In this document: positions 1 to 11,833 of the stretch, piece by piece
Numbering within the stretch: position 1 is the first letter of the stretch
Layout of the letters: each line of letters starts with the position of its first letter
NCBI GenBank assembly: GCA_018857735.1
Contig: JABMCL010001731.1
Location: 445,001-509,000 of the forward strand
DNA from: Alviniconcha marisindica
Taxonomy: Eukaryota; Mollusca; Gastropoda; Provannidae
Direction of reading: 5' to 3'
DNA length: 64,000 nucleotides
Notes under the pieces: model-generated
Told to the model about the DNA's origin: nothing
The model's database searches: none
The model's input: the letters and a program-made list of their open reading frames with translations, nothing else
Position numbers and translations under genes: made by a program

Positions 1-770
1 CTCTAAATGTGAGTATACATTTTCTAAACTGTATAAAACAGCAGCATCGGTACTCCAGGCTAGACCTGTTTCTCCTGTAGGCAAATTGTAATGGGTCAAT
101 GTAATCTTTCGCTTAATTTTCCAGTTTACAGGGGACCACGCATTCACATACTTTCATCACAGCAGAGGTAAGGGCTACCGGGCGAAGATCGTTCACGAAC
201 AATATCACAGATCGTTTCGGCATAGGCACAATGCATGCAGTCTTCCAAGCAGCTGGAACAGTATTTGTGGAGAAACAGACATTAAATATCATGCAGAAAA
301 TGTAAGCAAGCTGTTCAGCGCATGTCTTAAGTACTCGTGGTGCAATGTTGTCTAGGCCAGTGGCTTTGTTGGGATTCACATGATGAAAAGCACGCCGAAC
401 TTCGTCCTCGCTTGTCACATTTGAGCCTTTGAAAGTCATCCTTCTCAGCAGACACTCTATTCAAAACATCATAAACCTGCCAGTGTTATAGCGAAAAATC
501 GTGACAGTCAAAACGATTGAAGAATTGGTTCATTTCATTGACTTCGCCGGCAGAGTTCATTGAGGCTATTTTCTGTATGTTATCGTTTACATATCTATTC
601 ATCAACTTCATACCACTCCACACTCTTCTCATATTGTCATATGTGAAATGACTTTCCACTTTCTTTTTATACTGTTCCTTTCTTTCGAATTTCCTGTTTC
701 AGTTCCTTTTGCTCAGACCTATATTTTTCCTTATCATTCTTTTGGAACGCAAGTTTCTTCCTGTTTATGA
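1..770 (-). pseudogene. Non-LTR retrotransposon (LINE) reverse transcriptase fragment
   Basis: Remnant of a LINE polyprotein read on the minus strand. The clearest part (439 down to 113) has the RT N-terminal motifs NPNKATGLDNI and [14 protein letters not shown], typical of CR1/Rex1/jockey-like reverse transcriptases. Upstream on the same strand (about 440-700) the linker between endonuclease and RT is readable (RRVWSGMKLMNRYV, NQFFNRFDCHDFS). Towards coordinate 1 an RT segment (KDYIDPLQFAYRRNRS) continues in another frame. The catalytic YADD block would lie beyond the left edge. Stops and frame changes show it is dead. It lies upstream of the first visible exchanger exon and is antisense to it. 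Its RT motif closely resembles the plus-strand copy at 22.2 kb, so the two may belong to one family. Family placement is inference. Confidence 0.8.
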
Positions 771-826
771 TGCTCATGTTGATGCTGAATTATCCACTAT
801 TGACGGTGTATACAGATCCTTTTCAT

Positions 827-856
827 CCCCCCCCCCCCCCACACACACACACACAC
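827..856. repeat. Poly-C plus (CA)n microsatellite
   Basis: A run of 14 C is followed directly by 16 nt of alternating AC. The flanks (771-1160) hold nothing recognisable; short open frames across them lack codon structure or family motifs. Confidence 0.9.
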
Positions 857-1160
857 CCCGCCCGCTTTTCGACTTCCCTGGCACCCCAACGCATTTTTCA
901 AAGCTAGTTCACAGTGTTTCTTTCTTTTGCTTTTCAGCATCTCCATTTAAAACTTTTCGGCGCTTCCTCCCTTACAAGTACGGTAATCAACAAACACGCG
1001 CGTTTGACCCATGCCAACCACCTGACTGTGGTGACAGGAGTTAAACAGGAGTTATGCAGAAGCGCCTGCATTGGCCTGGCCCTCTCTTATTTCCTGTGAT
1101 TGCTTTCACCAAACGCCATCTTTCTCAGTTTTCCCTTCCATTCAGCCTTAACTTTATTTA

Positions 1161-1614
1161 GGGATAGCCCAATGGTTAGAGCGTCGAACTCGCGATTGAA
1201 AGGTCGCGGGTTCGAATCCCTGCAGGAGCGGCGGGAGAATTTTCTTCTCCAGGGTCGACTTTCTGTGCTGACTCTTATTTCGGTATCCGTTCCACCCCGT
1301 GTTACCGCAGTAGCACGTAAAAGATCCCGGTATTTCTGCCAAAATGCAGGTGGCAGGTAACAGCTAAATACGCATACACCTTACGTATGTGGCTTTGCAT
1401 GAAGTGACATGGTCCATGGTTGTATGGTGTACACAGAACTTGCGCCGAGACGGCAGATGTTTCAGTCATGCCAGCACTATAAGTACACCACTTCGGTGGA
1501 TATTCAAAAAACGTGCTATAAAAAGCTAGTCACTCGTGTGCTAGTCACTGCGAGCGCAGTGAGTCTGATCAAGAGAGCGGAGAATAGCGCTATATAAGCA
1601 ATCATCAATCAATA
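1161..1614 (+). mobile_element. tRNA-derived SINE, near full length (copy 1)
   Basis: The head resembles a tRNA: an A-box-like TAGCCCAATGGTTAGAGCG and a B box GGTTCGAATCC at 1209-1219. A body shared with other window copies follows (GTAGCACGTAAAAGATCCCG, then a TACGTATGTGGCTTTGCATG block). The 3' end reads GAGCGCAGTGAGTCTG...GAGAATAGCGCTATATAAG. Related copies lie at 27592, 6307 and 44185, the last two 5'-truncated. The A/B boxes imply an internal pol III promoter. It has no coding capacity and would depend on a LINE in trans. It is not a functional tRNA gene, since no full cloverleaf or acceptor stem closes. Confidence 0.85.
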
Positions 1615-1935
1615 AGGGATATGGTCTTTAGTTGAAACGATAACATTCTGAATATGCTTACCATCCGCTATTATAAACTTCGTCAAATTATTCTGTTTAT
1701 ACAACATTGGCCTATGAGTGAAAAAGCCTGACTGTTCATCCGGTCACTGTGACCCAAAGTGCATTAGTATTGTTTTCTCGGCAAACCACCTGCAGCACTG
1801 AAAAACTGAGAAAGGAATACTATACAATAATACTTTTCGTCTTCCTGGTCTGGTGCATGATCTCTGACACTAGTGGCGGCAAACTGAGAGGCAACAGGGG
1901 TATATAGGCTAAGGAGCGAAGCCGTTAGACAACAA

Positions 1936-2123
1936 AGTTCGGGAGTTGTGTGAAAGTCGAGGTGGCCGTCCTAATGAGCCTTACCGTCCCCGTCCTAATG
2001 AGCCTTACTGTTTCTGTGGAAGTAAAGCAACATTGAACCGTGCTTCGGCATTGGTCACAGTTTGTCCCTAATATGTCAACCGACATCCGAGGACATGAAG
2101 CTGTACATCACCACCACCACCAG
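1936..2123 (+). repeat. Dispersed short repeat (family B, copy 1), (ACC)n tail
   Basis: Begins near GTCGAGGTGGCCGTCCTAA, contains GTGCTTCGGCATTGGTCAC and TGTCCCTAATATGTCAAC, and ends in a trinucleotide (ACC)n run. At least five further copies occur (3452, 42755, 45228, 46745, 56243). Copy 1 carries an internal duplication of the CGTCCTAATGAGCCTTAC segment. The 3' simple-repeat tail suggests a non-autonomous retroposon, but no pol III boxes were recognised. The stretches on either side (1615-1935, 2124-2456) hold no recognisable gene. Confidence 0.7.
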
Positions 2124-2456
2124 TGCGTTTCAAACATTGGAGAGGTACGGAACTTCCCGTCGCTCCACTTCTAACTCGATTATCTTCAGACAGAAGGCAT
2201 AACAATGTCCACAATTTGGTGCTGAAGTAACTTACTACCGCATCTAATGAACACAGTATTTAATAGACCACATAACAACGATGTTACATGCAAAATAAGG
2301 ACTTGTACTTTCAGATGTGGGTAAAGAAGGTAAAAAGGGTGCATCAGTTTAGAAATCCTGACCGCTATGGGGAGATTGAGTTTCTCATTGAGTTTCTTCT
2401 CCTTTTTGAGGGGTAGTGGTGGTGGTAGTGAGCCTTTTGATTCTGAGACAATACTA

Positions 2457-2830
2457 CAATATTAGGGACAATACTCACCGATGCTTCTGAGGTTTGGGGC
2501 TTAGAGAGTTCAGACCAAATTAAAAATTGTCAGACATTTGCTCTGAAGAGATTTCTGGGGGTTCCATTGCTATCATCAGATACCTTTTATGGAGAGACAG
2601 GCAGATATCCACTATTTATCAGAACTACTGCTAAATGTGTAAAGTACTGCATCAAGCTAATCAAACAACCATCATCAAGATTATGTAGACAAACTTACGA
2701 AATGCTCCTAGCTCAACATAACAAGGGCAGAGTAAACTGAACCCAAAGTACAAAAACATCTTAACTGAGAGCGGCGTTGGAACTGCATGGATGTGCCAAG
2801 GAGTTGGCTGTGAAATGCGTTTTGTGGCCG
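2457..2830 (+). pseudogene. LINE RT C-terminal remnant
   Basis: In frame from about 2472, the translation reads LTDASEVWG, then LKRFLGVPLLSSD and YGETGRYPLFIRTTAKCVKY. This is the region after the RT thumb in I/Nimb-like LINE proteins. The frame closes at about 2740 and the rest is degenerate. No catalytic residues remain. It is a short 5'-truncated fragment in the sense orientation, not linked to the exchanger gene. The following 500 bp (2831-3363) show nothing beyond a degenerate short-repeat tail near 3265-3300. Confidence 0.65.
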
Positions 2831-3362
2831 AATTTAAAGACAGTTATGTCGTGCTACAAAAAGAACTGGCACTCGGAGATTGAAGATAATGGAAAATAAT
2901 TTTTTTAATGGTTTCACACGTTCAAGGACTCGTTTGTTGCCGAAAGTTACCTTTCTTTTGTTACAACGAAACGATTTCAGGATACTTTGACCCGATTCCG
3001 TGTCAGGGCGAGTGGCCTGCTCCAGAGTGGAGACAATTGTCGCTGCCCAGTGAGTTGACATTTGCATGAAGACGAGGTCCGCGTCTTTTGGATATCGGGA
3101 AAAAGAAAACAGAGGTAGAAAATGTTTTCAAAACGGTTTGCATTGTACTTTGGATGTGCGGACATTGATCATTGTGGGTAGTTCAGATGACACATTTTCA
3201 TAATTTTTAATCTTTTAATGTCCATGTCTTCTCTACCTTATTGCCTTGATATAACTGCACTGGTTGACTGGGCGTAAAACACCAACTTACTTACTCTGTA
3301 CCTTTTTTAGTTACATTTATTAATTTCAGCTGGGTCTAATTTAGTTCATAGGGTCATGAATA

Positions 3363-3363
<1 letters not shown>

Positions 3364-3431
<68 letters not shown>

Positions 3432-3449
3432 TATGCACGGGCGTGTGTC

Positions 3450-3482
<33 letters not shown>
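3364..3482. repeat. (TG)n and (GAT)n microsatellites
   Basis: A perfect (TG)n run at about 3364-3427, then a short unique spacer, then (GAT)n at about 3452-3482. The GAT tract doubles as the tail of the reverse-oriented family B repeat next to it. Confidence 0.95.
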
Positions 3483-3483
<1 letters not shown>

Positions 3484-3660
3484 GTGATGCTTAATGTCCT
3501 CAGATGTCAGTTGACATATTAGGGACAAGTTGTGACCAATGCCGAAGCACGGTTCAATAATTCTTTACGTCCACGGAAACCAGAAGGCTCGTTAGGACGG
3601 ACAGCCCAGGACGGCCACCTCGACTCTCACACAGCTCCTGAACTATGCGTGTGTCTGACA
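3483..3660 (-). repeat. Dispersed short repeat (family B, copy 2)
   Basis: Reverse-oriented copy of the family at 1936. It shares the GTCAGTTGACATATTAGGGA, ACCAATGCCGAAGCACGG and ACGTCCACGGAAACCAGAAG blocks. Its tail is the adjacent (GAT)n array, consistent with a trinucleotide-tailed retroposon inserted in minus orientation. Confidence 0.75.
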
Positions 3661-3762
3661 GTGTATATGTGGTTAAACATGACTACAGTTGGAGTGAAAG
3701 CTTTAGCTTCAAGAGCCATGAATCGGTGTGGGTATGCGCGTACATTGTCCTTTTTGTGTCGT

Positions 3763-3899
<137 letters not shown>

Positions 3900-5208
3900 A
3901 TTTGGCATATTTATGCTGTTATTGTTTATCGCTGCTTGCCGTGATACTAAATTTGTTTTATCTCCCCTTGTCAAAGGGACTATTTTAAGCCCTCTCTCTC
4001 TATCTCTCTCAACTGAACTAGCTGACCTTAATTTCACTTGTGCGTCTGGGGCGGTGGCCAAATCTAGCATTGACTCTGAGATTGCATTTGATTTGCACAT
4101 TGACTCTACTGAGCAAGATCTATTGCATAGTTTCTCCACTGGGCAAGAAATGATACGTGTTGGAGCCAGTGCCAAATTTGGAATGAATGAGCACGGTATA
4201 CCCCACCCCCAACACACACACGCGCGCAAGCAGACTGTTTGGATTGAAGCACAGTGTTGCTTAACTAAAGTAATCGGAGGACAGAACTGTTTTGAGTTTG
4301 TTTTTGATGCAGTTTGCCGCGTGGGCCCTCAGAATAAAATAGGTCACCCTGCTCATTGTCGCAGGTTCCCGTGGTGAGTGCGTGCGGAATGTAGACAGGT
4401 ACCAGACCGCGTTGTTGTACACTGACAGATAGATGGATGGGTTGATTTTGACATAACAGTTAATCAGATTAACATGTGATTTAGTGACTTGTGTGGAAGC
4501 ATTTGGAATGTGTTATTCATCCTAAAGTGACCGTATGCTGTTGACGGGACGTTAAAATCCAAGAACTAACTGTTGATAATGCCCCCCCCCCCCTTTTCTC
4601 CCACAAAATACTGCCCCTCCCCCCGTCCCCTACCCCCTTTTTTTAATACTTGTAGCAGTGACAGCTCATATTTAACTAATAGACAACGTCAACCGGGCAG
4701 ACAACAAGGAGAAGGTCAAATCCAATACAATCACGCTAGATACCTGTTAATTAAATACTTGTTGAACAGTCAAGTGATTATGGGCCAAGAGGAAATATCA
4801 AGTGTCCGAGTGTAACCACAAAGATTAATCACATTTCATACAAAATGTTCGTGTACGAGGATTTTACTTACAAGAATCAGCAGTTCCTGTTCATACCCTT
4901 TCTTGTTGTCAGTGTGCAGGCAAAAATACATCACGTGACTTTGTACAAATTAACAATGTCCATTGCTCTGGGGGGAAATGCGTTAGGAAAATCGCATTTG
5001 CTGTATTACATACATGTTGTTTCCCAAACTGACAGGGAGCCAGTGTTCGTGGTCCACACTCGGCCCCAGGACCTTAGCCCACTTGTAAACTTACAGCTGC
5101 CATCTATTTTATTTTATTTTATAAGAATGCTGAATTTTTAGTACTGTGTTGCGCATTTTTACAATAATGAGGTGGTGCAGTGTGTACGTTTTTCTGTCTC
5201 GTTTGCAG
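3900..5208. other. Non-coding stretch before first visible exon
   Basis: Intronic by inference, because the exon at 5209 starts with a 3' splice site and codes mid-protein sequence. It contains a poly-C tract near 4581-4593 and a degenerate repeat with a GATAGATGGATGGG block at about 4424 (related copy near 31910). The open frame at 3913-4377 has no recognisable domain. No transmembrane exon of the exchanger was found here. Confidence 0.5.
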
Positions 5209-5320
5209 TCTGGCAGAAGAGAGCGGTTGGCCAGTTTACCATTTCTGCATTCAGGAGCGGGACGGTACCGACACGGCATGTTACAGCTGATGATCCACAC
5301 CATTGACCCACTGTCTGAAG
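5209..5320 (+). CDS. NCKX: NCKX exon a: cytoplasmic loop, QLMIHT motif
   Basis: Exon of 112 nt flanked by a good acceptor (pyrimidine-rich tract then GTTTGCAG) and the donor GAAG|gtagcc. It opens in phase 0 (Ser-Gly-Arg-Arg) and ends in phase 1. It encodes SLPFLHSGAGRYRHG followed by LQLMIHTIDPLSEG. The family knowledge used is that vertebrate NCKX1/2 loops carry an almost identical QLMIHT(L/I)DPL segment before the acidic part of the loop. The last G joins GC of the exon at 17751 to give Gly, so the protein reads DPLSEG-KVRDKALQ across the junction. The phase match over a 12.4-kb intron supports both exon calls. The segment is cytoplasmic and regulatory rather than ion-binding. Confidence 0.88.
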
Positions 5321-7683
5321 GTAGCCACAACTTTCACTTGGGCTCAGCGTTTTCTTCTTGTGTCTTCTGTGGATGGTGTGCCTTACCACTTTTTGCTCTT
5401 TGTTTACAATTTTACTTCACTCCTTTGACGGTGTGTAGGAGTCAAAGATTATCTGCTTCTTAGATTCTTTTCCAACTTGTTGGATGTAATAATTTGATTT
5501 TTATTTCCTCGGATATATAGGCTTAGTACCTTGCTCCAGGTGACTTAGAACAAACGAAATTTAACTGCGCAGTGAACAAAAAAAAGTTTTGATCCTTTTA
5601 TCAGTTATATTGTTGCTAACACCTTTGTTGTGATGAACTGTCTACTTGTCCCTTTTATTGTGGAATTTGAGTGACCCAAAAGACACATTTGTATTTTATG
5701 CATTTATTATGAATAATAAAGTTCTTTTGTATTTGTATTTGGATACTCAGTTACAGCATCAAAATAATAGACCAGTTTACTCTTGGTCGTGCTATTTTCT
5801 GACTTTGATCCATGAGAATTCCCCACATATTAATGCTGGCTAATTTCATCTACTCTGGACAGCCGCACAAGAAGCACTTCACAGTCATACCAGTAAATGT
5901 TATGTCTTTGTGTTTTACCGACGGTGATGTCTATAATAATGTATGTCAAAAGGAACTGGCGGTACCAAAACAAATATCACCTATTAGAGGAGAGATCAAA
6001 ATAGTAAATCAAGGATTGTAAGAGGCTCCCCTGATTTTATATTCAGTTTTTAAACTTAGTTTCATCACCTACGAAAAACGGGACTGGCTGCAGTCAGTAA
6101 GGAAAAGTGTCCCACATCGCCAGTATTGCACGCATTGCGACTGTGATATCGGGCGCGATTAGTAGATGCTTACGTCGCCCGAGAAACAAGACCAAAGAGG
6201 CTGCGGGTAGCTGTTAAATAAGCAGTGTTTAGTACAGCCAGTCCTGCTAACGTTTGGCTGCAAAAGTTCGAAATCAAGAATGAAAATGTTAATTAAGTAA
6301 GTAAGTAAATACCCTTTGGTGGACATTCAAAAATGCGCTATAAAAAGCTAGTCGCTTATGTAGAATCACACACGAGCGCAGTGAGTCTGCTCGAGAGCGG
6401 AGAACAGCATTATATGAAAGCGATCAACAACAACAACAACAAGAATACCAACTGGCAATTATATGCCAGTCGTGGATTGGATCTGTAGAATTAACAGCGG
6501 GTTTAACTGTGATATGAACAACACTGTGTCGGGGATACGAGTCCATTGATGTTTTTGGTGCCTGAAATGAAGACAAGCACGTGGGACCGGAAAATCTGGC
6601 GGTAATGGGAAGAAGAGCCATTTGGAAGTTATCCAGCTGCCTTGACAAATCTCATCTATGTCATGTTCCGAACAATCTGATCTATATCATAATCTGCGTA
6701 ATTTAATCTATATCAGGCTGTACATAGTCTCATCAACATTATGCTCCACGATAAGTAAGCATTCAAAGATTATCAACATTGATAGGACTAGGTAACGCTT
6801 TTCGGCTTTTTGACCTAATGTAAGGCGAATCGATTTTCTCCACAAGAAATTAACAATAGACTTACAATGAACGAAAGGAATGTACAACATGCTGTTGTAT
6901 TTAAGCAATAGGTGGAGCATGCAATAACATGGTGTGCCGACAGTGTGGACCTAATCTAAGACCTTCTCAAATTGCGGTACTTTGAAAGAAGGGGGGGGGG
7001 GGGGGGGGGGTAAAAGAGGTATGTAACAACACGCGTAAATCATTGACCTTCCTTAGGGTTTATTAAATAGCAAGTGTAAGATTGTCGACTGATCATGTTT
7101 TACATTGGTAGCTTTATGTACAGTCTTGTTTTTCCTTCCTTCTGGCACTTTGCTCAGCTAGTTCTTGCACTTTGCTTAACGAATTCATGCTTTTGCTCAA
7201 CTAATTCATGCTTTTTGATCAGAGGATTCTTGCTTTTTGATCAACTCATTCTTGCTTTTTGATCAACTAATTTTTGCACTGTTTGAGTTGTCATTGCTTA
7301 TTGTTTTGTTTGACATTTTTGTGATTTGAAAACTTCACTGGTGTTTTTAAACATTTAATTTTTGTTTGTTTGTTAAAAACATAGATTAATTTGTGCATTT
7401 GATTTCGTTCTTTATGGAAAGTTAAGTCGTTGTGTTATTTTCTTCTTTTAAGAAAAACTCAGTCCTTTCTTTCTCTAAACTCTGCTCGCACACGCTGATT
7501 TCGCCTTTAATCTTCGTTGCTTGTTTGAAAGCTGCATAAATGTATCCCCACCCCCCCTCACACACACACACACACCCTCCCCCATGTAATGCCTTAATGA
7601 ACATACCAATCAAATCGGGTAGCTCCCCACCCCTCCACCACAAACACTTCATATTTCAACATGAAATATATATAATACATAAT
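5321..7683. other. Intron sequence, mostly unremarkable
   Basis: First part of the 12.4-kb intron. No exon or element is recognised between 5321 and 6306. A SINE fragment sits at 6307-6441. A G run lies near 6990-7011. From about 7140 to 7265 an imperfect short tandem motif (GCTTTTTGATCAACT-like) recurs four to five times. A block at 7450-7545 (CTCTAAACTCTGCTCG...) is repeated at about 7915-8000. Confidence 0.5.
6307..6441 (+). mobile_element. SINE 3' fragment (copy 3), 5'-truncated
   Basis: Begins at the TTTGGTGGACATTCAAAAA block and runs through GCGCTATAAAAAGCTAGTCG, GAGCGCAGTGAGTCTGCTCG and a (CAA)n tail. It matches the last third of the SINE at 1161-1614; the tRNA head is missing, as expected from 5' truncation during retroposition. 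Confidence 0.8.
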
Positions 7684-7900
7684 ATAACGCACACTTTTGA
7701 TGAACTAGATCCAGTATAATATAAAATATATATTATATCTGGCAGTGTAGATGAAAAACAAACGAAGCAAGTAATAGATTGTTGAGGCATTATATTTCAG
7801 CCTGGAAGACTTTAAACAGAGAAAATCTGGAAGAAAATGAAGGAAGAGAAAGTCCTGTTGCAGCACGTTTTGTTACCCCGGCACGTTTTGTCACATGGTC
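7684..7900 (+). repeat. Direct repeat, left copy
   Basis: Starts TAACGCACACTTTTGATGAA and continues through the ATATCTGGCAGTGTAGATG and CCTGGAAGACTTTAAACA blocks to a GCACGTTTTGTCAC motif. Nearly the same sequence occurs at 10018-10240. A weaker relative of the first 35 nt is at about 12022. Confidence 0.85.
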
Positions 7901-8059
7901 GCACACACTCCTTTCTTTTTCTTTCTCTAAACTCTGCTCGTATACGCTGATTTCATCTTTAATCTTTGCCCGTTTGAAAGCTCCATAAATGTAACCCCCC
8001 CCCCCCCCCCCGCTTCCTGCCCCCCCCCCCCTCAAAATGAACGTACAAATCATATATAT

Positions 8060-8253
8060 GTAGAGAAAGTATAACAAAGTCCAACTATGTTTTGTATTGG
8101 AAACGTTTTACTCCATATTTTCGCCCTTGAGGGCTTTGTCAAGGCCTGCCCATTCGGCTTGACTGATTTCTACAAAACGTAATTAGATTATAAAATACGT
8201 CATATTTTTATACTCACGCTCTCTTGCACTATACATTCTAGACTACTAGGGAA

Positions 8254-8290
<37 letters not shown>

Positions 8291-8302
8291 CATTTAAAAC
8301 AC

Positions 8303-8345
<43 letters not shown>

Positions 8346-8413
8346 TCTCTCTCTGTGCTGTTGAGGTAGATCTGGAATGTCAATTTTTTCAACAACGAAA
8401 CTGAAACCAAATT
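8060..8413 (+). repeat. Left arm of long inverted repeat
   Basis: From GTAGAGAAAGTATAACAAAG at the outer end to AACGAAACTGAAACCAAATT at the inner end. The reverse complement is found at 9288-9777, including CTTTGTCAAGGCCTGCC and TAATTAGATTATAAAATA blocks. Inside the arm lie (CA)n (about 8258-8290), a C run of about 39 nt (8304-8342) and a short (CT)n. Confidence 0.85.
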
Positions 8414-8558
8414 CGCTACTTTTCTTCTAAAGGTATTTATTGTACGCAGTACTATATGGTCTGAACAGATGTTGTACCTGTAACTTTACGTTGATCGAAA
8501 GTTGCTTGACTATGTTCATCACCACAATTGACATGGCCCCATGGCTTTTTCAATAAAC

Positions 8559-8561
<3 letters not shown>

Positions 8562-8648
<87 letters not shown>
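8562..8648. repeat. (CT)n microsatellite
   Basis: About 86 nt of uninterrupted CT in the spacer between the inverted arms. Ser-Leu or Arg-Glu open frames through it are artefacts. Confidence 0.98.
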
Positions 8649-8651
<3 letters not shown>

Positions 8652-8659
8652 CTGTCTTT

Positions 8660-9228
8660 GAGTACTGTGTTCAAGTCTTTCCTTGAAGATGGTGCCCAGG
8701 TTGCACATCCAATAATTTTCCCGGACAGTCAAGTCTTTCTTTTCTTTTACTGCCTCAACTGCCATGATAGTAAGAAATCCAAGTTGGGGGGTCTTCAGGG
8801 TGCTTAAAATTTGTTACATGGTCAGCCACCCCACATTTTGTCACTTTTTTCAGTGTTGCGTCTGATTTATGGTTTCTCCAGCCAGCTTTCAGGTCATTTG
8901 TTGATCCTCCTTATCATTCGTTGTGGACTTTGCACATAACGATGTAAACGGTGTATGGGCTAGAACAGGTGATGTGCTGCTTGATAGTCCAATGTCTACT
9001 GTCCCACAAAGATACAAGAACAGTGGTTTCTTTTGAATGGCGACAAGTGTCGCACTTTTCTTTGCAAGGAAAAAAAACCTGGTCTGTTCTTGGGCCCATG
9101 CTGGACGTATCTCTGTGGAACAGTAGGCTTGTACATTTGTGCAAGTATTTTTTATCTCGGAGTTGGAGATACTTGTTTTTCAGAAGCAAACAACATTGAC
9201 AGTTAAAAAAGTGATGGACATCTGACAT
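8660..9228 (-). pseudogene. Penelope-like GIY-YIG region, degenerate
   Basis: Read on the minus strand from 9228. The clearest part is FPCKEKCDTCRHSKETT, followed by HITCSSPYTVYIVMCKVHN. This corresponds to the Cys-rich linker (PC..KCKTC) and the start of the GIY-YIG fold (TCSSxNVIYLIxC) in Penelope-like polyproteins. After a stop, a later frame (8765 to about 8660) gives EKKDLTVRENYWMCNLGTIF, matching the conserved C-terminal LTxREAYWIxxL segment. The GIY...YIG core itself is lost and no RT is visible upstream. Dead fragment. The Penelope assignment rests on these motifs and the flanking inverted ends; a database search would decide it. Confidence 0.6.
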
Positions 9229-9287
9229 ATGTGCGTGGTATATATTTATCTCTTAGGTCATGGTACATAGTACATGATATTATGAAG

Positions 9288-9345
9288 TGAATTTGGTTTC
9301 AGTTTCGTTGTTGAAAAAATGGACATTCTAGGTCTGCCTCAACAT

Positions 9346-9399
<54 letters not shown>

Positions 9400-9461
9400 A
9401 GAGGGATGTTTTAAATGTGGTGGTGTGTGTGTGTGTGTGTGTGTGTGGGATGTGAGATGAG

Positions 9462-9527
<66 letters not shown>

Positions 9528-9538
9528 TGTGTGTGTGT

Positions 9539-9592
<54 letters not shown>

Positions 9593-9777
9593 TTTTCCCT
9601 AGTCGTCTAGAATGTATGTCGTGTGCAAGAGAGCGTGACATATAAAAATATGACCTATTTTATAATCTAATTACGTTTTATAGGAATCAGTCAAGCCGGC
9701 CGGGCAGGCCTTGACAAAGCCCTCAAGGGTGAAAATTCGGTACAAAACATGCTTGGACTTCGTTATACTTTCTCTAC
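9288..9777 (-). repeat. Right arm of long inverted repeat
   Basis: Inverted counterpart of 8060-8413. It is longer because microsatellites expanded inside it: (GA)n at about 9351-9396 and 9466-9525, (GT)n at 9424-9447 and 9526-9595. The outer end carries TTGACAAAGCCCTCAAGG, the reverse complement of the left-arm motif. Confidence 0.85.
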
Positions 9778-9837
9778 ATGGCACCATACGTAGTCCTTCC
9801 TGCACGGTGCGGAGTCACAGAGAGCCTTGTTTTTCTT

Positions 9838-9979
<142 letters not shown>

Positions 9980-10017
9980 AATATATATAAAAGCGTGCCT
10001 AAAAATGGAAAGAACTG

Positions 10018-10240
10018 GACCTAACGCACACTTTTGATGAACTAGATCCAGTATATATAAAATATATATTATATCTGGCAGTGTAGATGAAAAACAAACA
10101 AAGCAAGATTGTTGAAGCATTATATTTTGGCCTGGAAGACTTTAAACACAGAAAATCTGGAAGGAAATGAAAGAAGAAAGTTACTGCTGCGGCACGTTTT
10201 GTCACATAATGTGTCCAAAGTTTCCCTCGTTTTGTCACAT
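10018..10240 (+). repeat. Direct repeat, right copy
   Basis: Near-identical to 7684-7900, with small indels. It merges at its 3' side into a 33-bp tandem array (10194-10330). Confidence 0.85.
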
Positions 10241-10330
10241 AACGTGTCCAAAGGTTCCCTCGTTTTGTCACATAACGTGTCCAAAGGTTCCCTCGTTTTG
10301 TCACATAAGGTGTCCAAAGGTTCCCTCGCT
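10194..10330 (+). repeat. 33-bp tandem repeat, four units
   Basis: Four units of the form CGTTTTGTCACATAA-GTGTCCAAAGGTTCCCT, with one or two changes each. The CGTTTTGTCAC core recurs singly at about 7864, 7881 and 10336, and inverted at about 10865-10893. Confidence 0.9.
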
Positions 10331-10392
10331 GCACGTTTTGTCACCCCTACGCCAGTAACATTTCATCAGTCTTTCGTCTTTCTTCGAGATAT

Positions 10393-10406
10393 GCGCGCGC
10401 GCGCGC

Positions 10407-10468
<62 letters not shown>
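10393..10468. repeat. (GC)n then (GT)n microsatellite
   Basis: About 28 nt of alternating CG followed by about 48 nt of GT. Such alternating purine-pyrimidine tracts can adopt Z-DNA; that property is inferred from composition only. Confidence 0.95.
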
Positions 10469-10471
<3 letters not shown>

Positions 10472-11783
10472 ATGATCCCCATGTCAGTTACTGTTAAGAA
10501 GAATTTCTGTATTTGAGTAGACTACAAGGCTGCTGCTGCTGCCAGTATTATATAGAGGCTGAGTGATCGTGTGTTACGTATGTCTGATGTATGTTTGATG
10601 GATGATTGATATGGTTTGATGAGTAAACGTGGATTGACTTTGGATGTGATGTCAGAATGTTTATTGTATAGCACCTAGTGAAGTTGATAGAATAATAATA
10701 TTATTATTAATTGTGGCGCCCCATCTCATAAGACCCCGGAGCGCTTACAAAGACATAACTTATAAGGATACGTTCATTTTACACACACACACTCTCTCTC
10801 TTACATGTGTTGATATATAAATTAAAAAGGTTCAATGGGTGCACGATTTGTCACCATCTCGTTGGTGACAAAACGTGCCGTGGTGACAAAATGTTCCGTA
10901 ACAAGGCCTCTTGGGTGCATCATTTCTTCCCGGAGCTGAATCGGCTTCTGCTCCCCCAATTGCTTCCCCGAGAGCAGAGGGGTTACAAAATAAAACGAAG
11001 AGAAACAAATCCGATCCTGTGGAGTACCATTCTGGGGAACACCATCAGTAACCACCGGTACATGATTGTGAGAGGATACCGGCCCAGTACTAACGAAAGA
11101 AAACCACCGAGTAAGTGGTAGACTCCCTTAGCATGGGAAAATACTTTGGGTGGACGCATCTACGCTCCAAATCAAGGAAAGCAGGTATTCAGAAGAACTT
11201 AAAGAAAGTGCTGCCATTAATGAGCAATACATTTTGGTGCTAAGATTATTTGTTAAAGATACTGGCTAATCTAGCAGTAGATAAGAATACCTATGGATCC
11301 AGAAAGAGTGTTTGACAAATTTAGATCTGGCAAAAATGTCCCCAAAGATGTTTTGGCATATTTCTTAGCGTTCAAAAATTACTGCTAGTTAATATCAGCA
11401 CCTTCTTTTACTATTTTAAATAGACATCTTGCTTTATTTAGAGCTCAGGAGTTTACCACTTGGTCAACGCCTTTTTGTTGTTCTTGTTGTTGTTTTTGTT
11501 TTTCATTAGTATTAGGCTAATAGCATTTCACCACTTTGTGTGTGCCTTTTGGTCATTGAGTAACGAAACACTCGGGTAACGAAACACGTGTCTGACTTAG
11601 ACAAGCAATATAATAACGGTCCTTATCAGGATCTGATTTTTGATACCCCCTCCGCTCTGTGTTGAGCATTGTAGACCAAAAATCTGATTCGTGTCCCGGG
11701 GGAATGATGCACCCTGTAGACTCTCTCTCTTATTAGAATAACACACACACACACAAACAAGCGGGGGGGGTGGGGGGGGGGGG

Positions 11784-11833
<50 letters not shown>

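Noticed and set aside
1161..1235. tRNA gene
   Set aside because: A and B boxes are present but the cloverleaf and acceptor stem do not close and the sequence continues into a SINE body; same for 27592.
3913..4377. 154-codon plus-strand frame
   Set aside because: No recognised domain, composition like its non-coding flanks, crosses simple repeats, and no splice-site support.
10020..10080. Hammerhead ribozyme in the direct repeat (TGATGAACTAG)
   Set aside because: The required CTGATGA core and paired GAAA helix could not be put together by eye.
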